A stretch of 64,000 bases of DNA from an uncultured Mycobacterium sp. (GTDB lineage Bacteria > Actinomycetota > Actinomycetes > Mycobacteriales > Mycobacteriaceae). Positions 32,179-41,818 of the stretch are shown here, one piece after another. Where the stretch lies: the NCBI GenBank assembly GCA_900078375.1, contig FLQS01000023.1, positions 62,001 through 126,000 of the forward strand, in the 5' to 3' direction. The translations under genes were made by a program, and so were the position numbers. Below the pieces are notes generated by a model. The model worked only from the letters and a program-made list of their open reading frames with translations. It was not told where the DNA came from and made no database searches. Each line of letters begins with the position of its first letter. The first letter of the stretch is position 1.

Positions 32179-34401
32179 ATGCCGACCACCATCCGCCCAG
32201 GTATCTGCCGTATCTGCTCGGCCCATTGCGGGGTGCTGGCGACGGTCACCGACGGCCGGCTCGCCAAGGTCACCGGCGATCCCGACAATCCCCTGTTCAA
32301 GGGCTACAGCTGCGCCAAGGGCCGAGCCCTGCCCGAAATTCACAACAACCCCGGCCGGCTCTTGCACAGCCAGAAGCGCGGCGGCGACGGCGGTTTTGCG
32401 CCGATCGAATCCGAACTGGCGATGGACGAGGTCGCGGCGGTATTGCAGAACCTGATCGCAGAATTCGGGCCGCGCTCGGTCGCCCTGTATCTGGGCACGA
32501 ATGGCCTGCCTTACCCCGCGTCGGCGCTGATGGCCAATGCCTTCATCCGAGCCATCGAATCTCCGATGTTTTTCACCGCTAACACCATCGATCAGCCGGG
32601 TAAGCAAATTGCGCTCGCCGCCCACGGCCACTGGCTCGGCGGTGACGTCGACTTCGGCGAGGCGAAGAGCTGGATGCTGATCGGCACAAATCCGCTGGTG
32701 TCTAAGGCGATCGGCATTCCCGGCCAAAATCCGGCGCAGAATCTGAAAGCGGCGATAAGCCGCGGCATGAAGTTGATCGTCATCGACCCACGCCGTTCGC
32801 AGACCGCCGCTCGAGCGGCCATTCACATCCAACCCCGCCCCGGCGAAGACGCGGCGATCCTCGCCGGGATCATCAACATCATCATTACCGAGGGACTGTA
32901 TGACTGGCAGTTCATCGAGGAACACGTCGACGGCTTCCCCGCACTGGCCGAGGCGGTCTCTGCCTTCACGCCAGCATATGTCGCCGAACGGGCAGACATT
33001 GACGAGCAACAATTGATCGACGCCGCAAGGCTATTCGCTTTACACGGTAGGCGCGGCGGCATGGTGAACGCCGGGACCGGGGCCAACATGGCCATGCACG
33101 GCAACGTCGTCGAATATCTGTGTCTGTGCCTGACGTCCATCTGCGGCCGGTGGCAGCGCGCCGGGGAGCAGGTGCTCCGGCCGAACACCCTCATGCCTGC
33201 ATTCACGGCCAAGGCCCAGGCGCACCCGCCTTATGAAGGATGGGGCTACGGCGAGCAGCTGCGGGTTCGCGGTCTGACGGATGCGGTCTGCGGTATGCCG
33301 ACTGCCGCCTTGGCAGACGAGATTCTGATGGACGGGGACGGGCAGGTGAAGGCCCTCATCTGCATCGGCGGCAATCCCATGGCGGCATGGCCCGATCAAC
33401 GAAAGACCTTGCAGGCGTTGGAAAGCCTTGAGTTGCTGGTCACCCTTGACACCGAGATGTCGCTGACATCGCGACTGGCTGACTACGTCATCGCGCCGAG
33501 GATGCAGATGGAAACGCCCGCAATGACGATGGGCAGCGAGCTGATCAAGTACTACACCAGCGGGACCGGGATACCAGCTCCCTACGCACAGTATGTGCCA
33601 CGGCTCGTCGAGCCACCTGCCGGTTCCGACCTGGTCGAGGAATGGCAGTTCTTCCTCGGCCTCGCGAAGCGCATGGACCTCGAATTGTGGTTCGTCAACT
33701 TCTTCGGTGGTGGCGGCGGCAGGTTCATGGAGTCACCGCCCATCGTCTGTAATTTCAACGGCGACACCGAGATCACCACCGAAGAGCTGTTCGAGAAGAT
33801 GTGCGAGACCTCGCGAATTCCGCTGGCCGAAGTCCGAAGTCATCCGCACGGTGCGATCTTCGACGTGGAAGCGATCGTCGAGGACAAGGACCCGGATTGC
33901 ACGGCGAAACTCGATATCGGAAACGACTACCTGCTTACCGAGCTCACCGAGTACTTTGTCGAGGATTTCCGGGCCGCCAGGACGGACGCGAACTTCCCGT
34001 TCCGGCTGGTGCCGCGGCGGCACAACAACTTCATGAATTCCTCTGGAATCAATCTGGCAGAACTGAACCACGGCAAGCCCTACAACCCCACCTACATGCA
34101 TCCGGACAGCATCGCGGCGTTGGGTCTGAATTCCGGTGACCTGGTGACGGTTACGTCGCCTCACGACAGCATTCCCAGCGTCCTCGAGGCCGACGACAGT
34201 CTCCGTCACGACGTCGTCGCGACGCACCATGCTTTCGGCGGCCTGCCGGCCGAAGATGGCGAGGTCCGCGACCGCGGGAGCAGCGTAGCCAGGTTGATCC
34301 CGACCGCCCACGAATACGACCGCATCACCGGCTTGCCGCGGCAGGGAAACATCCCCGTGTGCATCACGCCGCGACCGAACGTCGGAGAGGTATCGCTATG
34401 A
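32179..34401 (+). CDS. Molybdopterin (bis-MGD) oxidoreductase with N-terminal [4Fe-4S] site
   Basis: 740 residues of the DMSO-reductase/formate-dehydrogenase superfamily. Cys10, Cys13, Cys17 and Cys45 form a complete Cx2Cx3Cx27C [4Fe-4S] motif. MGD-binding stretches follow, such as MLIGTNPLVSKAIG and LIVIDPRRSQTA, and the C-terminal domain has RRHNNFMNSSGINL and HPDSIAALGLNSGDLVTV. The expected Mo-ligand region reads ANTIDQPGKQ, with Asp138 the best candidate for a protein ligand and no Cys or Ser there. No Tat signal is present, so the enzyme is cytoplasmic. It overlaps the EBP-like membrane protein gene by ATGA. No separate Fe-S electron-transfer subunit is encoded next to it. The substrate is unknown. 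Confidence 0.9.
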   Translation: MPTTIRPGICRICSAHCGVLATVTDGRLAKVTGDPDNPLFKGYSCAKGRALPEIHNNPGRLLHSQKRGGDGGFAPIESELAMDEVAAVLQNLIAEFGPRSVALYLGTNGLPYPASALMANAFIRAIESPMFFTANTIDQPGKQIALAAHGHWLGGDVDFGEAKSWMLIGTNPLVSKAIGIPGQNPAQNLKAAISRGMKLIVIDPRRSQTAARAAIHIQPRPGEDAAILAGIINIIITEGLYDWQFIEEHVDGFPALAEAVSAFTPAYVAERADIDEQQLIDAARLFALHGRRGGMVNAGTGANMAMHGNVVEYLCLCLTSICGRWQRAGEQVLRPNTLMPAFTAKAQAHPPYEGWGYGEQLRVRGLTDAVCGMPTAALADEILMDGDGQVKALICIGGNPMAAWPDQRKTLQALESLELLVTLDTEMSLTSRLADYVIAPRMQMETPAMTMGSELIKYYTSGTGIPAPYAQYVPRLVEPPAGSDLVEEWQFFLGLAKRMDLELWFVNFFGGGGGRFMESPPIVCNFNGDTEITTEELFEKMCETSRIPLAEVRSHPHGAIFDVEAIVEDKDPDCTAKLDIGNDYLLTELTEYFVEDFRAARTDANFPFRLVPRRHNNFMNSSGINLAELNHGKPYNPTYMHPDSIAALGLNSGDLVTVTSPHDSIPSVLEADDSLRHDVVATHHAFGGLPAEDGEVRDRGSSVARLIPTAHEYDRITGLPRQGNIPVCITPRPNVGEVSL

Positions 34402-35180
34402 CCAATGTTGTTGCACGCGAGCCGAACCTCGCCAGCCCATGGGCGCCTCACCGGGTGCGGACCTACGTGGCCGCCGGCCTCTTCACCGGACTGGTGTTCG
34501 TCGGGATGACCATCGGCGTTGGCATCGGCGTCATCGAGCCGAACTTCACCTCGGATGTCATAGCCAATCTGTTGTTCGGCATTCCGGCGATTCTGGTTCC
34601 CCTTGTCCTCCTCTGGGATGCACCGGGCGAGCATCGCATGCGAGAGGAGAAGGCGGCGGAACTCACGTTGTTCTATCTGCCCTACACCGCGTTCAGCCAG
34701 ATCTGCTACGAACTTGTCTTTCTCATCGGCCACCCGCTGGGCTGGTGGACTCCGACCAGTGACCCGGGCATCAAGTGGCTCTGGTGGCAATACGGCCTCG
34801 CCGATACTCGCTACGCCAGCGGAAATCCGTGGACCTTCGCCCTCGAGGTCGTCGGGGTGACCACCGGCATCGTGGTGATCACCATGTGGACTCGGCTCGT
34901 CCGGCAATCACTCCCGATCGAGAAGCGGATTCGCTCGCTGTGGCTGGCGTTCGCGGGTATCGCGGTCCTGATGAGCAGTACCGCGGTCTACTTCATCGCT
35001 GAGGTCGGCGCCGGCTTCAGAGATATCGGGCAGGGTGCGTTCGGGTTGTGGTTCAAGTTCATCGGCGAGAACATCCCCTTCATCGTGCTGCCCGCCCTGG
35101 TGCTGTACGCGATCCATATCCAGATCGATTACCTGACCCGAAGAGTCGCCAGCTCGGTGAGCTGGCCCGACGCGGCGTAG
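34398..35180 (+). CDS. EXPERA/EBP-like polytopic membrane protein
   Basis: 260 residues from the ATG at 34398 (ATGA overlap with the Mo-enzyme). About five to six membrane helices. The order and spacing of motifs parallel the emopamil-binding protein (sterol delta8-delta7 isomerase): a helix with CYELVF (Glu105), then WWQYGLADTRY at 129-139, a helix ending FALE (Glu150), then VYFIAEVGAGF at 197-207, and WFKFIGENIPFIVLP at 218-232 (Asn225). In human EBP the corresponding motifs are, as I recall, WKEYxKxDSRY, CME, LYFLTEHRDGF and FxFMNxLWxVLP. The catalytic His of EBP appears replaced by Gln101 and its Trp by Phe228. It may act on a sterol or isoprenoid, or simply anchor the oxidoreductase. Confidence 0.75.
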   Translation: MTNVVAREPNLASPWAPHRVRTYVAAGLFTGLVFVGMTIGVGIGVIEPNFTSDVIANLLFGIPAILVPLVLLWDAPGEHRMREEKAAELTLFYLPYTAFSQICYELVFLIGHPLGWWTPTSDPGIKWLWWQYGLADTRYASGNPWTFALEVVGVTTGIVVITMWTRLVRQSLPIEKRIRSLWLAFAGIAVLMSSTAVYFIAEVGAGFRDIGQGAFGLWFKFIGENIPFIVLPALVLYAIHIQIDYLTRRVASSVSWPDAA

Positions 35181-35226
35181 ACGAGGCAGCGCCATGAGAG
35201 CTGCAGGACGGCTTATCCTTCACCGG

Positions 35227-35790
35227 ATGAGCACGGGTCGATCGCGCAACGCAGCGCAGACGCGCGCCGACATCCTGGACGCGGCTCGGCGGCGGTTCGG
35301 ATCTGACGGCTACCAGACCACCACATTGCGCGCGGTCGCCGCGGACGTCGGCATCGATCCGGCGCTGATCATTCGGTACTTCGGCACCAAACAGGAACTC
35401 TTCGCCGAGGCGGCCGAGTTCACGATCAACCTGCCGGATCTGACCAAATTGCCCCATGACGACATCGCTGATGCCCTGCTCTCGCGCTTCTTCGCGGTGT
35501 GGGAACAGGACACCACGTTCGTCGCCCTGCTGCGTGCGGCCATGACCAGTGAGACAGCGGCGGACACGCTGCGAAAGGTATTCGCCACGCAGGTGGGACC
35601 CGTGCTTGCGGCGGTCGCCCCCGATCACCCCGCGCAGCGCGCCGGCCTGATGGGTTCACTCGTCATCGGTCTGGCGACCACGCGGTACGTACTGGCCAAC
35701 CCGGCGGTGGCCAATCTCAGCCAGGACGAGTTGCTCCACTGGACCCGGCCACTGATCCGTCAACTTCTCGTCGGCACCTACCCGGAGTAG
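35227..35790 (+). CDS. TetR-family transcriptional regulator
   Basis: 187 residues from the ATG at 35227; an ATG at 35194 is also in frame, and neither has a strong ribosome-binding site. The N-terminus has RNAAQTRADILDAARRRFGSDG, then TTLRAVAADVGIDPALIIRYFGTKQEL, a clear TetR helix-turn-helix. The C-terminal domain begins after about residue 70. It lies 128 bases upstream of the MMPL gene in the same direction, with two copies of a 20-bp inverted repeat between them, so it most likely controls the exporter/type III PKS cluster. Confidence 0.9.
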   Translation: MSTGRSRNAAQTRADILDAARRRFGSDGYQTTTLRAVAADVGIDPALIIRYFGTKQELFAEAAEFTINLPDLTKLPHDDIADALLSRFFAVWEQDTTFVALLRAAMTSETAADTLRKVFATQVGPVLAAVAPDHPAQRAGLMGSLVIGLATTRYVLANPAVANLSQDELLHWTRPLIRQLLVGTYPE

Positions 35791-35835
35791 TCCACTCCAG
35801 TACGCCCCTGGTGCCGAGCACCTTCGCATACCCGT

Positions 35836-35900
35836 ATGTCACCAGCTGTTGACATGGTTCCTCTGTGGGCATAGCGTGCTAAGTCATCACCTGTTGACAT
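35836..35900 (+). promoter_or_regulatory. Twin 20-bp operators and promoter ahead of the MMPL/type III PKS cluster
   Basis: ATGTCA-N8-TGACAT at 35836-35855 is a perfect inverted repeat; AAGTCA-N8-TGACAT at 35881-35900 is the same with one mismatch. The copies start 45 bases apart, and both share the core CTGTTGACAT. The right half of the first contains TTGACA (35849-35854), with TAGCGT 17 bases further on as a possible -10. Repressor binding would cover the promoter. The upstream TetR is the likely ligand-responsive repressor. Confidence 0.55.
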
Positions 35901-35918
35901 CATCAATCAGGGGGCACC

Positions 35919-38129
35919 ATGACTCAGCCGGCGCACGACCGTTCGCTCCTCCGCACGGTCGCCGCACTGACCCTCGCCGCGCCGAGACGATTCCTCGTCA
36001 CGGCCGTGCTGGTGGCGGTCGCGGCCGGGATTTTCGCTGTCCCCGTTGCTCATTCACTCTGCGCCTGCGGTATGGAAGATCCTTCGTCGGAGTCGGCGAG
36101 AGCAATAGCGCTGTTGGCCAACGACTTTCACCAGAGCGCGCAGCAAATCGTCATCGTCGTCTCGACGGCACAGGGGTACCGCAGCGTCGCGGCCAGACAG
36201 GTCGGTGAGGAGATCACCGGCGAATTGGCCCGATCGCCACATGTCACCACGGTGACGTCGGCCTGGACGGCCCCGCCGGCCAGTCTTGCGGGTCTTGTCA
36301 GTGACGACGGCCGCTCCGCGCTGATCGTGGCGGGGATCTCCGGAGATGAGACTGGGGCCCCGCGTTACGCGAAAGCTCTGGCCGACAATGTGGTTCACGA
36401 TCGTGACGGCGTCACCGTCCGCGCCGGCGGCACCGCCATGGTCAATCTCGGAATCACCGAGCAGTCCCAGCGTGATCTGTTTCGGATGGAATCGTTGGCA
36501 ATTCCGCTGAGCTTTCTGGTGCTGGTGTGGGTCTTCGGCGGGTTGCTTGCGGCGGCGGTCCCCGTCGCCGTCGGTGTGATGGCGATCGTCGGCTCACTGG
36601 CGGTGCTCCGCATTGTCACCCTGTTCACGGACGTGTCGATCTTCGCCCTGAACCTCACCGCCGCATTGGGTCTCGCGTTGGCGATCGACTACACGCTGCT
36701 GATGGTCAACCGGTACCGCGACGAGGTCGAAGGCGGCGCCGGCCGCGAGGACGCCCTGGCCACGATGATGGTCACGGCGGGGCGTACCGTGCTGTTCTCC
36801 GCGACGATCGTGGCGTTGTCGATGGCGGTGATGGTGCTGTTCCCGATGCACTTCCTCAAGTCGTTTGCCTATGCGGGCGTCGCCACCGTCGTGTTCGCCG
36901 CCCTTGCCGCGCTGCTTGTGACGCCCGCCGCCATCGCGCTGCTCGGCGCCCGCATCACCAAGCGCCGCAAACGAGCTAAACGTCCGGTGCAAGAACAGTT
37001 CCTGTACCGCTCGACACGTCTGGTCATGCGCCGCGCGGTCCCGTTCGGATTGGCAGTCGTCGTGCTGCTGTTGCTCCTCGGTGCACCGTTTGCCGGCGTG
37101 CGTTGGGGTTTTCCCGACGACCGGGTGTTGCCGCGGACCGCGTCCGCCCATCAGATCGGCGATCAATTGCGCAACGACTTCGTCGACAATTCGGCGACTG
37201 CCGTCACCGTCGTCGTGCCCGACACCTCGGGTCTGACAGCCGCCGAGATGCAGGCGTACCGGGATCAGTTGGCCGGTGTCGCCGACGTCTCCGCGGTGTC
37301 CCCGCCCGTCCAGGTCGACAACCACGCACTCCTGACGGTCTACAGCACCGCGCCCCTGTTCTCCGAACGCTCAGAGGCACAGCTTGATCGACTGCATGCC
37401 GTGCCCTGGCCGGGCGGTCGGGACGTGCTGATAGCCGGCACGGCGCAGACCAACAGGGACAGCGTCAACGCGATCGCGTCACGGTTGCCGGTCGTACTCG
37501 GCGTGATCGCCGCCATCATGTTCGTCCTGTTGTTCCTGTTGACCGGCAGCGTCGCGATCCCGCTCAAAGCACTCGTGCTGAACCTGCTCTCGTTGACCGC
37601 GACATTCGGCGCGATGGTGTGGATCTTCCAGGATGGACATCTAGACGGCCTCGGAACCACGCCGACGGGAATGCTGGTGGCCAACGTCCCAGTGCTGTTG
37701 TTCTGCATCGCTTTCGGCCTGTCGATGGACTACGAGGTCTTCCTCGTTTCCCGTATCCGCGAGTTCTGGCTGGCCGGCGAGGGCAACGACGCGAGCGTCG
37801 CATTGGGGATCGCGCACACCGGCCGGGTGGTGACTGCAGCTGCCGCGGTGATGGCCATCTCGTTCGCCGCATTGGTCGCCGCCCAGGTGTCGTTCATGCG
37901 GATGTTCGGACTCGGACTGACGCTGGCCGTGCTGGTCGACGCGACGCTGGTGCGTATGGTGCTGATGCCTGCCTTCATGCACCTGCTCGGCGAATGGAAC
38001 TGGTGGGCGCCGAAGTGGCTTGCGCGACTTCATCACCGAGTCGGCCTGCATCACGGCGACGACATCCCCGATCCCCCGCTGATGGACGTGACATCCGGCC
38101 GCGTCCTCGAGAAAGGAAGATTGTCATGA
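35919..38129 (+). CDS. MMPL-family RND transporter
   Basis: 736 residues with GGGGG ribosome-binding sequence before the ATG. The layout is TM1, a periplasmic loop, a five-helix block with [18 protein letters not shown], a second loop, and a final block with [17 protein letters not shown]. The Asp-Tyr pairs in both blocks are the proton-relay positions. Shorter than MmpL proteins and lacking an MmpS partner, it belongs to the shorter actinobacterial MMPL group often found with secondary-metabolite genes. It overlaps the type III PKS gene by ATGA, which suggests it exports that product or a precursor lipid. Confidence 0.92.
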   Translation: MTQPAHDRSLLRTVAALTLAAPRRFLVTAVLVAVAAGIFAVPVAHSLCACGMEDPSSESARAIALLANDFHQSAQQIVIVVSTAQGYRSVAARQVGEEITGELARSPHVTTVTSAWTAPPASLAGLVSDDGRSALIVAGISGDETGAPRYAKALADNVVHDRDGVTVRAGGTAMVNLGITEQSQRDLFRMESLAIPLSFLVLVWVFGGLLAAAVPVAVGVMAIVGSLAVLRIVTLFTDVSIFALNLTAALGLALAIDYTLLMVNRYRDEVEGGAGREDALATMMVTAGRTVLFSATIVALSMAVMVLFPMHFLKSFAYAGVATVVFAALAALLVTPAAIALLGARITKRRKRAKRPVQEQFLYRSTRLVMRRAVPFGLAVVVLLLLLGAPFAGVRWGFPDDRVLPRTASAHQIGDQLRNDFVDNSATAVTVVVPDTSGLTAAEMQAYRDQLAGVADVSAVSPPVQVDNHALLTVYSTAPLFSERSEAQLDRLHAVPWPGGRDVLIAGTAQTNRDSVNAIASRLPVVLGVIAAIMFVLLFLLTGSVAIPLKALVLNLLSLTATFGAMVWIFQDGHLDGLGTTPTGMLVANVPVLLFCIAFGLSMDYEVFLVSRIREFWLAGEGNDASVALGIAHTGRVVTAAAAVMAISFAALVAAQVSFMRMFGLGLTLAVLVDATLVRMVLMPAFMHLLGEWNWWAPKWLARLHHRVGLHHGDDIPDPPLMDVTSGRVLEKGRLS

Positions 38130-39178
38130 GTGTTGTTGCCGCCGTGCGCGGAGAGGTGCCTGAGCACCGTTACACACAAGCCGAGGTCACCGAGGCGCTG
38201 ATCGCGTTACCGGGCTACCAGCAGTATGCGGACAGCATTCGCGCACTGCACAAGAGCGCCAAGGTGGACACCCGTCATATGGTTCTGCCGTTGGAGGAGT
38301 ATGTCGGGATCACCGACTTCGGCACAGCGAACGACATTTTCATCGCCCACGCCGTGGAGCTCGGCGCTGCTGCGTTGAGCGGTGCCCTCGAAGACGCCGG
38401 TGTGGATCCGTCGGAAGTCGACATGATCATGACGACCACGGTCACAGGTATCGCGGTACCACCGCTGGACGCTCGCATCGCCGCCCGGGTCGGGTTGCGG
38501 CCCGACGTCAAGCGCGTGCCGATGTTCGGGCTGGGCTGTGTCGCGGGTGCCGCTGGAATCGCCCGGCTCAACGACTACCTGCGCGGCCATCCGGACGGCG
38601 TCGCGGTGTTGTTGGCCGTCGAGCTGTGCTCACTGGTGTCGAAGACGAATCCGTCGATGGCAACTGTGGTGGGCAGCAGTCTGTTCGGCGACGGCGCCGC
38701 CGCGGTGGTTGCGGTCGGCGACGAGTACGCCGACAAGGGAGCGGGTCCCGAAGTCATCGACTCGCGCAGCCACCTCTACCCGGACTCGCTGCGCACGATG
38801 GGATGGGACATCGACGCCAGTGGCTTCCGTCTGGTTCTCTCCCCCGACGTCCCGAAGGTCGTCGAGCGCTACCTCGCCGATGACGTCACCGGCTTCCTCA
38901 CCGGCCACGATCTGGCGGTCGAGGACATCCGCACCTGGGTGAGTCACCCCGGCGGACCCAAGGTGATCGAGGCGATCACCGCCACGCTCGGATTGCCCGA
39001 AGACGCCCTGGAGTTGACCTGGCGATCACTGGCCGAAGTGGGCAACCTGTCGTCGGCGTCGGTGTTGCACGTCCTGCGCGACACCATCGCCAAGCGGCCC
39101 CCCGCCGGTGCGCCCGGCCTGATGATGGCCATGGGCCCGGGGTTCTGCTCCGAACTCGTGCTGCTGCGCTGGCGCTGA
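38126..39178 (+). CDS. Type III polyketide synthase (chalcone/stilbene synthase family)
   Basis: 350 residues. The start is the ATG at 38126 (ATGA overlap, GAAAGGAAG upstream), not an earlier in-frame codon inside the MMPL gene. The catalytic triad is complete: Cys138 (FGLGCVAGA), His274 (SHPGG) and Asn307 (GNLSSASV). The C-terminal [13 protein letters not shown] is typical of the family. Such mycobacterial enzymes extend fatty acyl-CoA starters with malonyl-CoA to alkylpyrones or alkylresorcinols. The following methyltransferase-like and FAD enzymes would methylate and oxidise the product. Confidence 0.94.
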   Translation: MSVVAAVRGEVPEHRYTQAEVTEALIALPGYQQYADSIRALHKSAKVDTRHMVLPLEEYVGITDFGTANDIFIAHAVELGAAALSGALEDAGVDPSEVDMIMTTTVTGIAVPPLDARIAARVGLRPDVKRVPMFGLGCVAGAAGIARLNDYLRGHPDGVAVLLAVELCSLVSKTNPSMATVVGSSLFGDGAAAVVAVGDEYADKGAGPEVIDSRSHLYPDSLRTMGWDIDASGFRLVLSPDVPKVVERYLADDVTGFLTGHDLAVEDIRTWVSHPGGPKVIEAITATLGLPEDALELTWRSLAEVGNLSSASVLHVLRDTIAKRPPAGAPGLMMAMGPGFCSELVLLRWR

Positions 39179-39190
39179 GCGACGGTCCTC

Positions 39191-39700
39191 ATGGTTTGGT
39201 ACGTACTGCTGGTCGCGGCGATCGGCGTGGAGCGGCTCGCTGAACTGGCTGTCGCCGAACGCAATCGACGTTGGAGTACGGAGCGCGGCGGGATCGAGGT
39301 CGGCTCCGGCCACTACCCGGTGATGGTGAGCCTGCACACCGGTCTGCTCGCCGGGTGCCTGCTCGAGGCCATCGCGCTGCACCGGCCGTTCCTCCCGGCT
39401 CTGGGCTTTTCGATGCTCGCACTGGTGGTGGCGGCGCAGGTGCTGCGGTGGTGGTGCATCACCACGCTCGGCCGCCAGTGGAACACCCGGGTCATCGTGG
39501 TCCCCGGCGCGGCGCGGATCACCGGCGGACCGTACCGAATGATCCCGCATCCGAATTACGTCGCGGTGATCGTCGAAGGCTTCGCCCTCCCCCTGGTACA
39601 CAACGCGTGGATCACTGCTGCGGTTTTCACGGTGCTCAATGCGGCACTGCTGAAAGCCCGCCTCGAGGTTGAGAACACGGCACTGGCGAGGTTGCGGTGA
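39191..39700 (+). CDS. Isoprenylcysteine carboxyl methyltransferase-family protein
   Basis: 169 residues with about four to five membrane helices and the ICMT-family C-terminal signature: LGRQWNTRVIVVPGA, then GGPYRMIPHPNYVAVIVEG, which binds S-adenosylmethionine in this family. It begins 13 bases after the PKS gene. In bacterial type III PKS clusters such enzymes O-methylate the polyketide hydroxyl of alkylpyrones and alkylresorcinols. No prenylated protein substrate is needed for that role. The stop overlaps the next gene as GTGA. Confidence 0.9.
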   Translation: MVWYVLLVAAIGVERLAELAVAERNRRWSTERGGIEVGSGHYPVMVSLHTGLLAGCLLEAIALHRPFLPALGFSMLALVVAAQVLRWWCITTLGRQWNTRVIVVPGAARITGGPYRMIPHPNYVAVIVEGFALPLVHNAWITAAVFTVLNAALLKARLEVENTALARLR

Positions 39701-40713
39701 TCGACCTTCTCGTCGCCGGTGGCGGACCGGCCGGATTGGCCACCGCGATCCATGGCGCACGGGCTGGACTCGACGTGGTCGTCGTCGAGCGCCGTCGCGG
39801 CACCCTGGACAAAGCCTGCGGCGAAGGCATGATGCCCCACACCGTTGGGCATCTGGCGCGGCTCGGGGTGGCCCCGGACGGAATGCCGCTGCGGGGCATC
39901 GCCTATGTGGACGGAGACCAACGTATCGAGGCGACATTCCGGACCGGACCCGGCCGCGGGGTGCGAAGGACGGTGCTGCACGCCGCCCTATTGGCCGCCG
40001 CTCACGACGCGGGGGTTCGATTCGTGCACGAGGACATCGGGCCCGTGAGCCAGGATGCCGCGTCAGTGCACGCGGCCGGTTTGCAAGCCAGATACCTTGC
40101 CGCCGCGGACGGTCTGCACTCGCCGATCCGGCGCGCGCTGGGACTGTCGCGGCCCTGCCGGGGAGCGCGCCGGTGGGGAATCCGTCATCACGTGCAGACC
40201 GCGCCGTGGAGCGACCACGTCGAAGTGCATTGGGGCCCTTGCAGCGAGGCCTACGTCACCCCGGTGGCCGACGATTGTGTGGGCGTCGCAATCCTGAGTT
40301 CGACCCGCGGCGGATTTGATCGGCACCTTTCCGACTTCCCCGCCTTGATGGCCCGGGTGGCTGGTCACGCACACGGTCCCGACCGCGCCGCCGGTCCGCT
40401 GCGACAGAAAGCGCGCAGCCGGACGGCCGGACGGGTGCTGCTCGTCGGGGACGCGGCCGGCTACATCGACGCGTTGACCGGCGAAGGCGTCGGCATGGCG
40501 TTCGGTGCCGCCGAGCTCCTTGTGAATTGCGTGGTTACACAACGTACTTCTGAATACGACCGGCGGTGGCTGGCGCTGACCCGGCGCTACCGACTGCTCA
40601 CCGCGGGCCTGGTCCGGGTCGGCTCGGTGCCGCTGATGCGCTCCCGCATCGTCCCCACCGCTCAAACAATGCCCCATGTTTTCGCCCGCGTCGTGAACGA
40701 ACTTGCGGCGTGA
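39697..40713 (+). CDS. FAD-dependent oxidoreductase (geranylgeranyl-reductase/UbiH-like)
   Basis: 338 residues. The N-terminal dinucleotide motif is LLVAGGGPAGLATAIHGA at about 4-21, with the acidic end of beta-2 in VVVVERR. The second FAD motif GDAAGYIDALTGEGVGMAFGAAELL is typical of flavoprotein hydroxylases and geranylgeranyl reductases. CGEGMMP at about 47-53 resembles the motif of the latter group. Placed after a type III PKS and a methyltransferase, it probably hydroxylates an alkylresorcinol ring toward a quinone; reduction of an unsaturated chain is the alternative. GTG start, overlapping the methyltransferase stop. Confidence 0.88.
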   Translation: MIDLLVAGGGPAGLATAIHGARAGLDVVVVERRRGTLDKACGEGMMPHTVGHLARLGVAPDGMPLRGIAYVDGDQRIEATFRTGPGRGVRRTVLHAALLAAAHDAGVRFVHEDIGPVSQDAASVHAAGLQARYLAAADGLHSPIRRALGLSRPCRGARRWGIRHHVQTAPWSDHVEVHWGPCSEAYVTPVADDCVGVAILSSTRGGFDRHLSDFPALMARVAGHAHGPDRAAGPLRQKARSRTAGRVLLVGDAAGYIDALTGEGVGMAFGAAELLVNCVVTQRTSEYDRRWLALTRRYRLLTAGLVRVGSVPLMRSRIVPTAQTMPHVFARVVNELAA

Positions 40714-40735
40714 CATCACCAGAAAGGTTCTGCTC

Positions 40736-41818
40736 GTGGACATCCCAGCCCGCTCCTACCTCACCGCCGGTGTCTCGCTTTTGGCGGCCAGCGCTATCGC
40801 TCTTGCCCCACTGCCCCTCATGGACCACCACCCGGTCAGCGTGACCACGGCGGACATCCGGCTTGTCGCGAGCCCATCCGACACTGAGACCGCCGTCGAC
40901 GAGCTTCAGTCCGCGTTGCTCAGCGGCACAGCTCAACTCGCCGCGGCGGCCGGCGTCCCGGGCGAGGGATTGATCGGCGTGGTCGACAACATCGTCACGA
41001 TGTGGGATGTGCTCTTCACCCGGTTGATGAACGCTACGAGCGACCCCACTCAGTTGGGGTCGCTGGCGATTCTGAAACCGTTCTGCGTCGATGCGTTCGC
41101 GACGCTCGCGCACAACCTGGGTCGGATCAATGCGGTCATCACCGGCACCACCGCACAGGTAGGTGATCTGCTGACGATGGCGTTGACCGGTTCGTTGCGC
41201 AACGTCCTCGTCGCAGGCGTGGCGGCGGCCAACGCACCCCTGGCACCGGCGAGTTACGCGGGGCTTCTTGCCGCGGGCATCGAGACGGGTTCTCTCCTCG
41301 TCGGAAACGGACTGGGTGTGGTCCAGGCGGTGGGCGATGCAGGATTCGACATCGGCGGGATCGTCGTGGATGAGCTGACATTCCAGTTGAACAATGCGCT
41401 CGGCAGTCTCGGCAGGCTGATGACCCAGCTCGGCGATGCCTCCGGTTCTGGTGTCGCCAGGGTCGTGGTTGCGGCGGTGCGCGGCCTCGCGTTCGCTCCG
41501 GCTTTGGCGGTGTTCAACTTCGGGTCTCAGGCCATCAAGGCGGTAATCGCCACGGCTAAGGGAGCATTCGACGCTGTCGTGGGCATCGGGTCGAGCCCTG
41601 CGGGTTCGACGACGGCGTCCGCGGTGCGCAGCGTCGCCATTCGCAAGCCGTTGGCGCACCTACCGCTACGCGCCGTCGCTACTCGTGCCGAAAAGGCCGC
41701 TGCCAAAGCCGGACCCGCGGCGAACAAGACCTCATCCCGGAAAACCTCGACGAGCGAAGTAGGCACCCGCACCCCGGCAACCGGTCACTCGGGTCGAAGC
41801 GTGCGGGGCAGTCGGTGA
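40736..41818 (+). CDS. Secreted Ala-rich mycobacterial-type protein, unknown function
   Basis: 360 residues from the GTG at 40736, with AGAAAGG upstream. It has an N-terminal signal-like helix (SYLTAGVSLLAASAIALAPLPL, about 7-28) with no lipobox. The middle is an Ala/Val/Leu-rich helical region resembling PE/PPE-associated and other mycobacterial exported proteins. The C-terminal 60 residues are basic and rich in Ser, Thr, Lys and Arg, which is unusual for an exported protein and could bind the cell wall or anionic lipid. It lies 22 bases after the FAD oxidoreductase gene, so it is probably part of the cluster transcript. Confidence 0.75.
   Translation: MDIPARSYLTAGVSLLAASAIALAPLPLMDHHPVSVTTADIRLVASPSDTETAVDELQSALLSGTAQLAAAAGVPGEGLIGVVDNIVTMWDVLFTRLMNATSDPTQLGSLAILKPFCVDAFATLAHNLGRINAVITGTTAQVGDLLTMALTGSLRNVLVAGVAAANAPLAPASYAGLLAAGIETGSLLVGNGLGVVQAVGDAGFDIGGIVVDELTFQLNNALGSLGRLMTQLGDASGSGVARVVVAAVRGLAFAPALAVFNFGSQAIKAVIATAKGAFDAVVGIGSSPAGSTTASAVRSVAIRKPLAHLPLRAVATRAEKAAAKAGPAANKTSSRKTSTSEVGTRTPATGHSGRSVRGSR

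Noticed and set aside
37619..38125. A 170-codon extension upstream of the type III PKS in the same frame
   Set aside because: It lies entirely within the MMPL gene in another frame; the ATG at 38126 has a good ribosome-binding site and the right PKS N-terminus.
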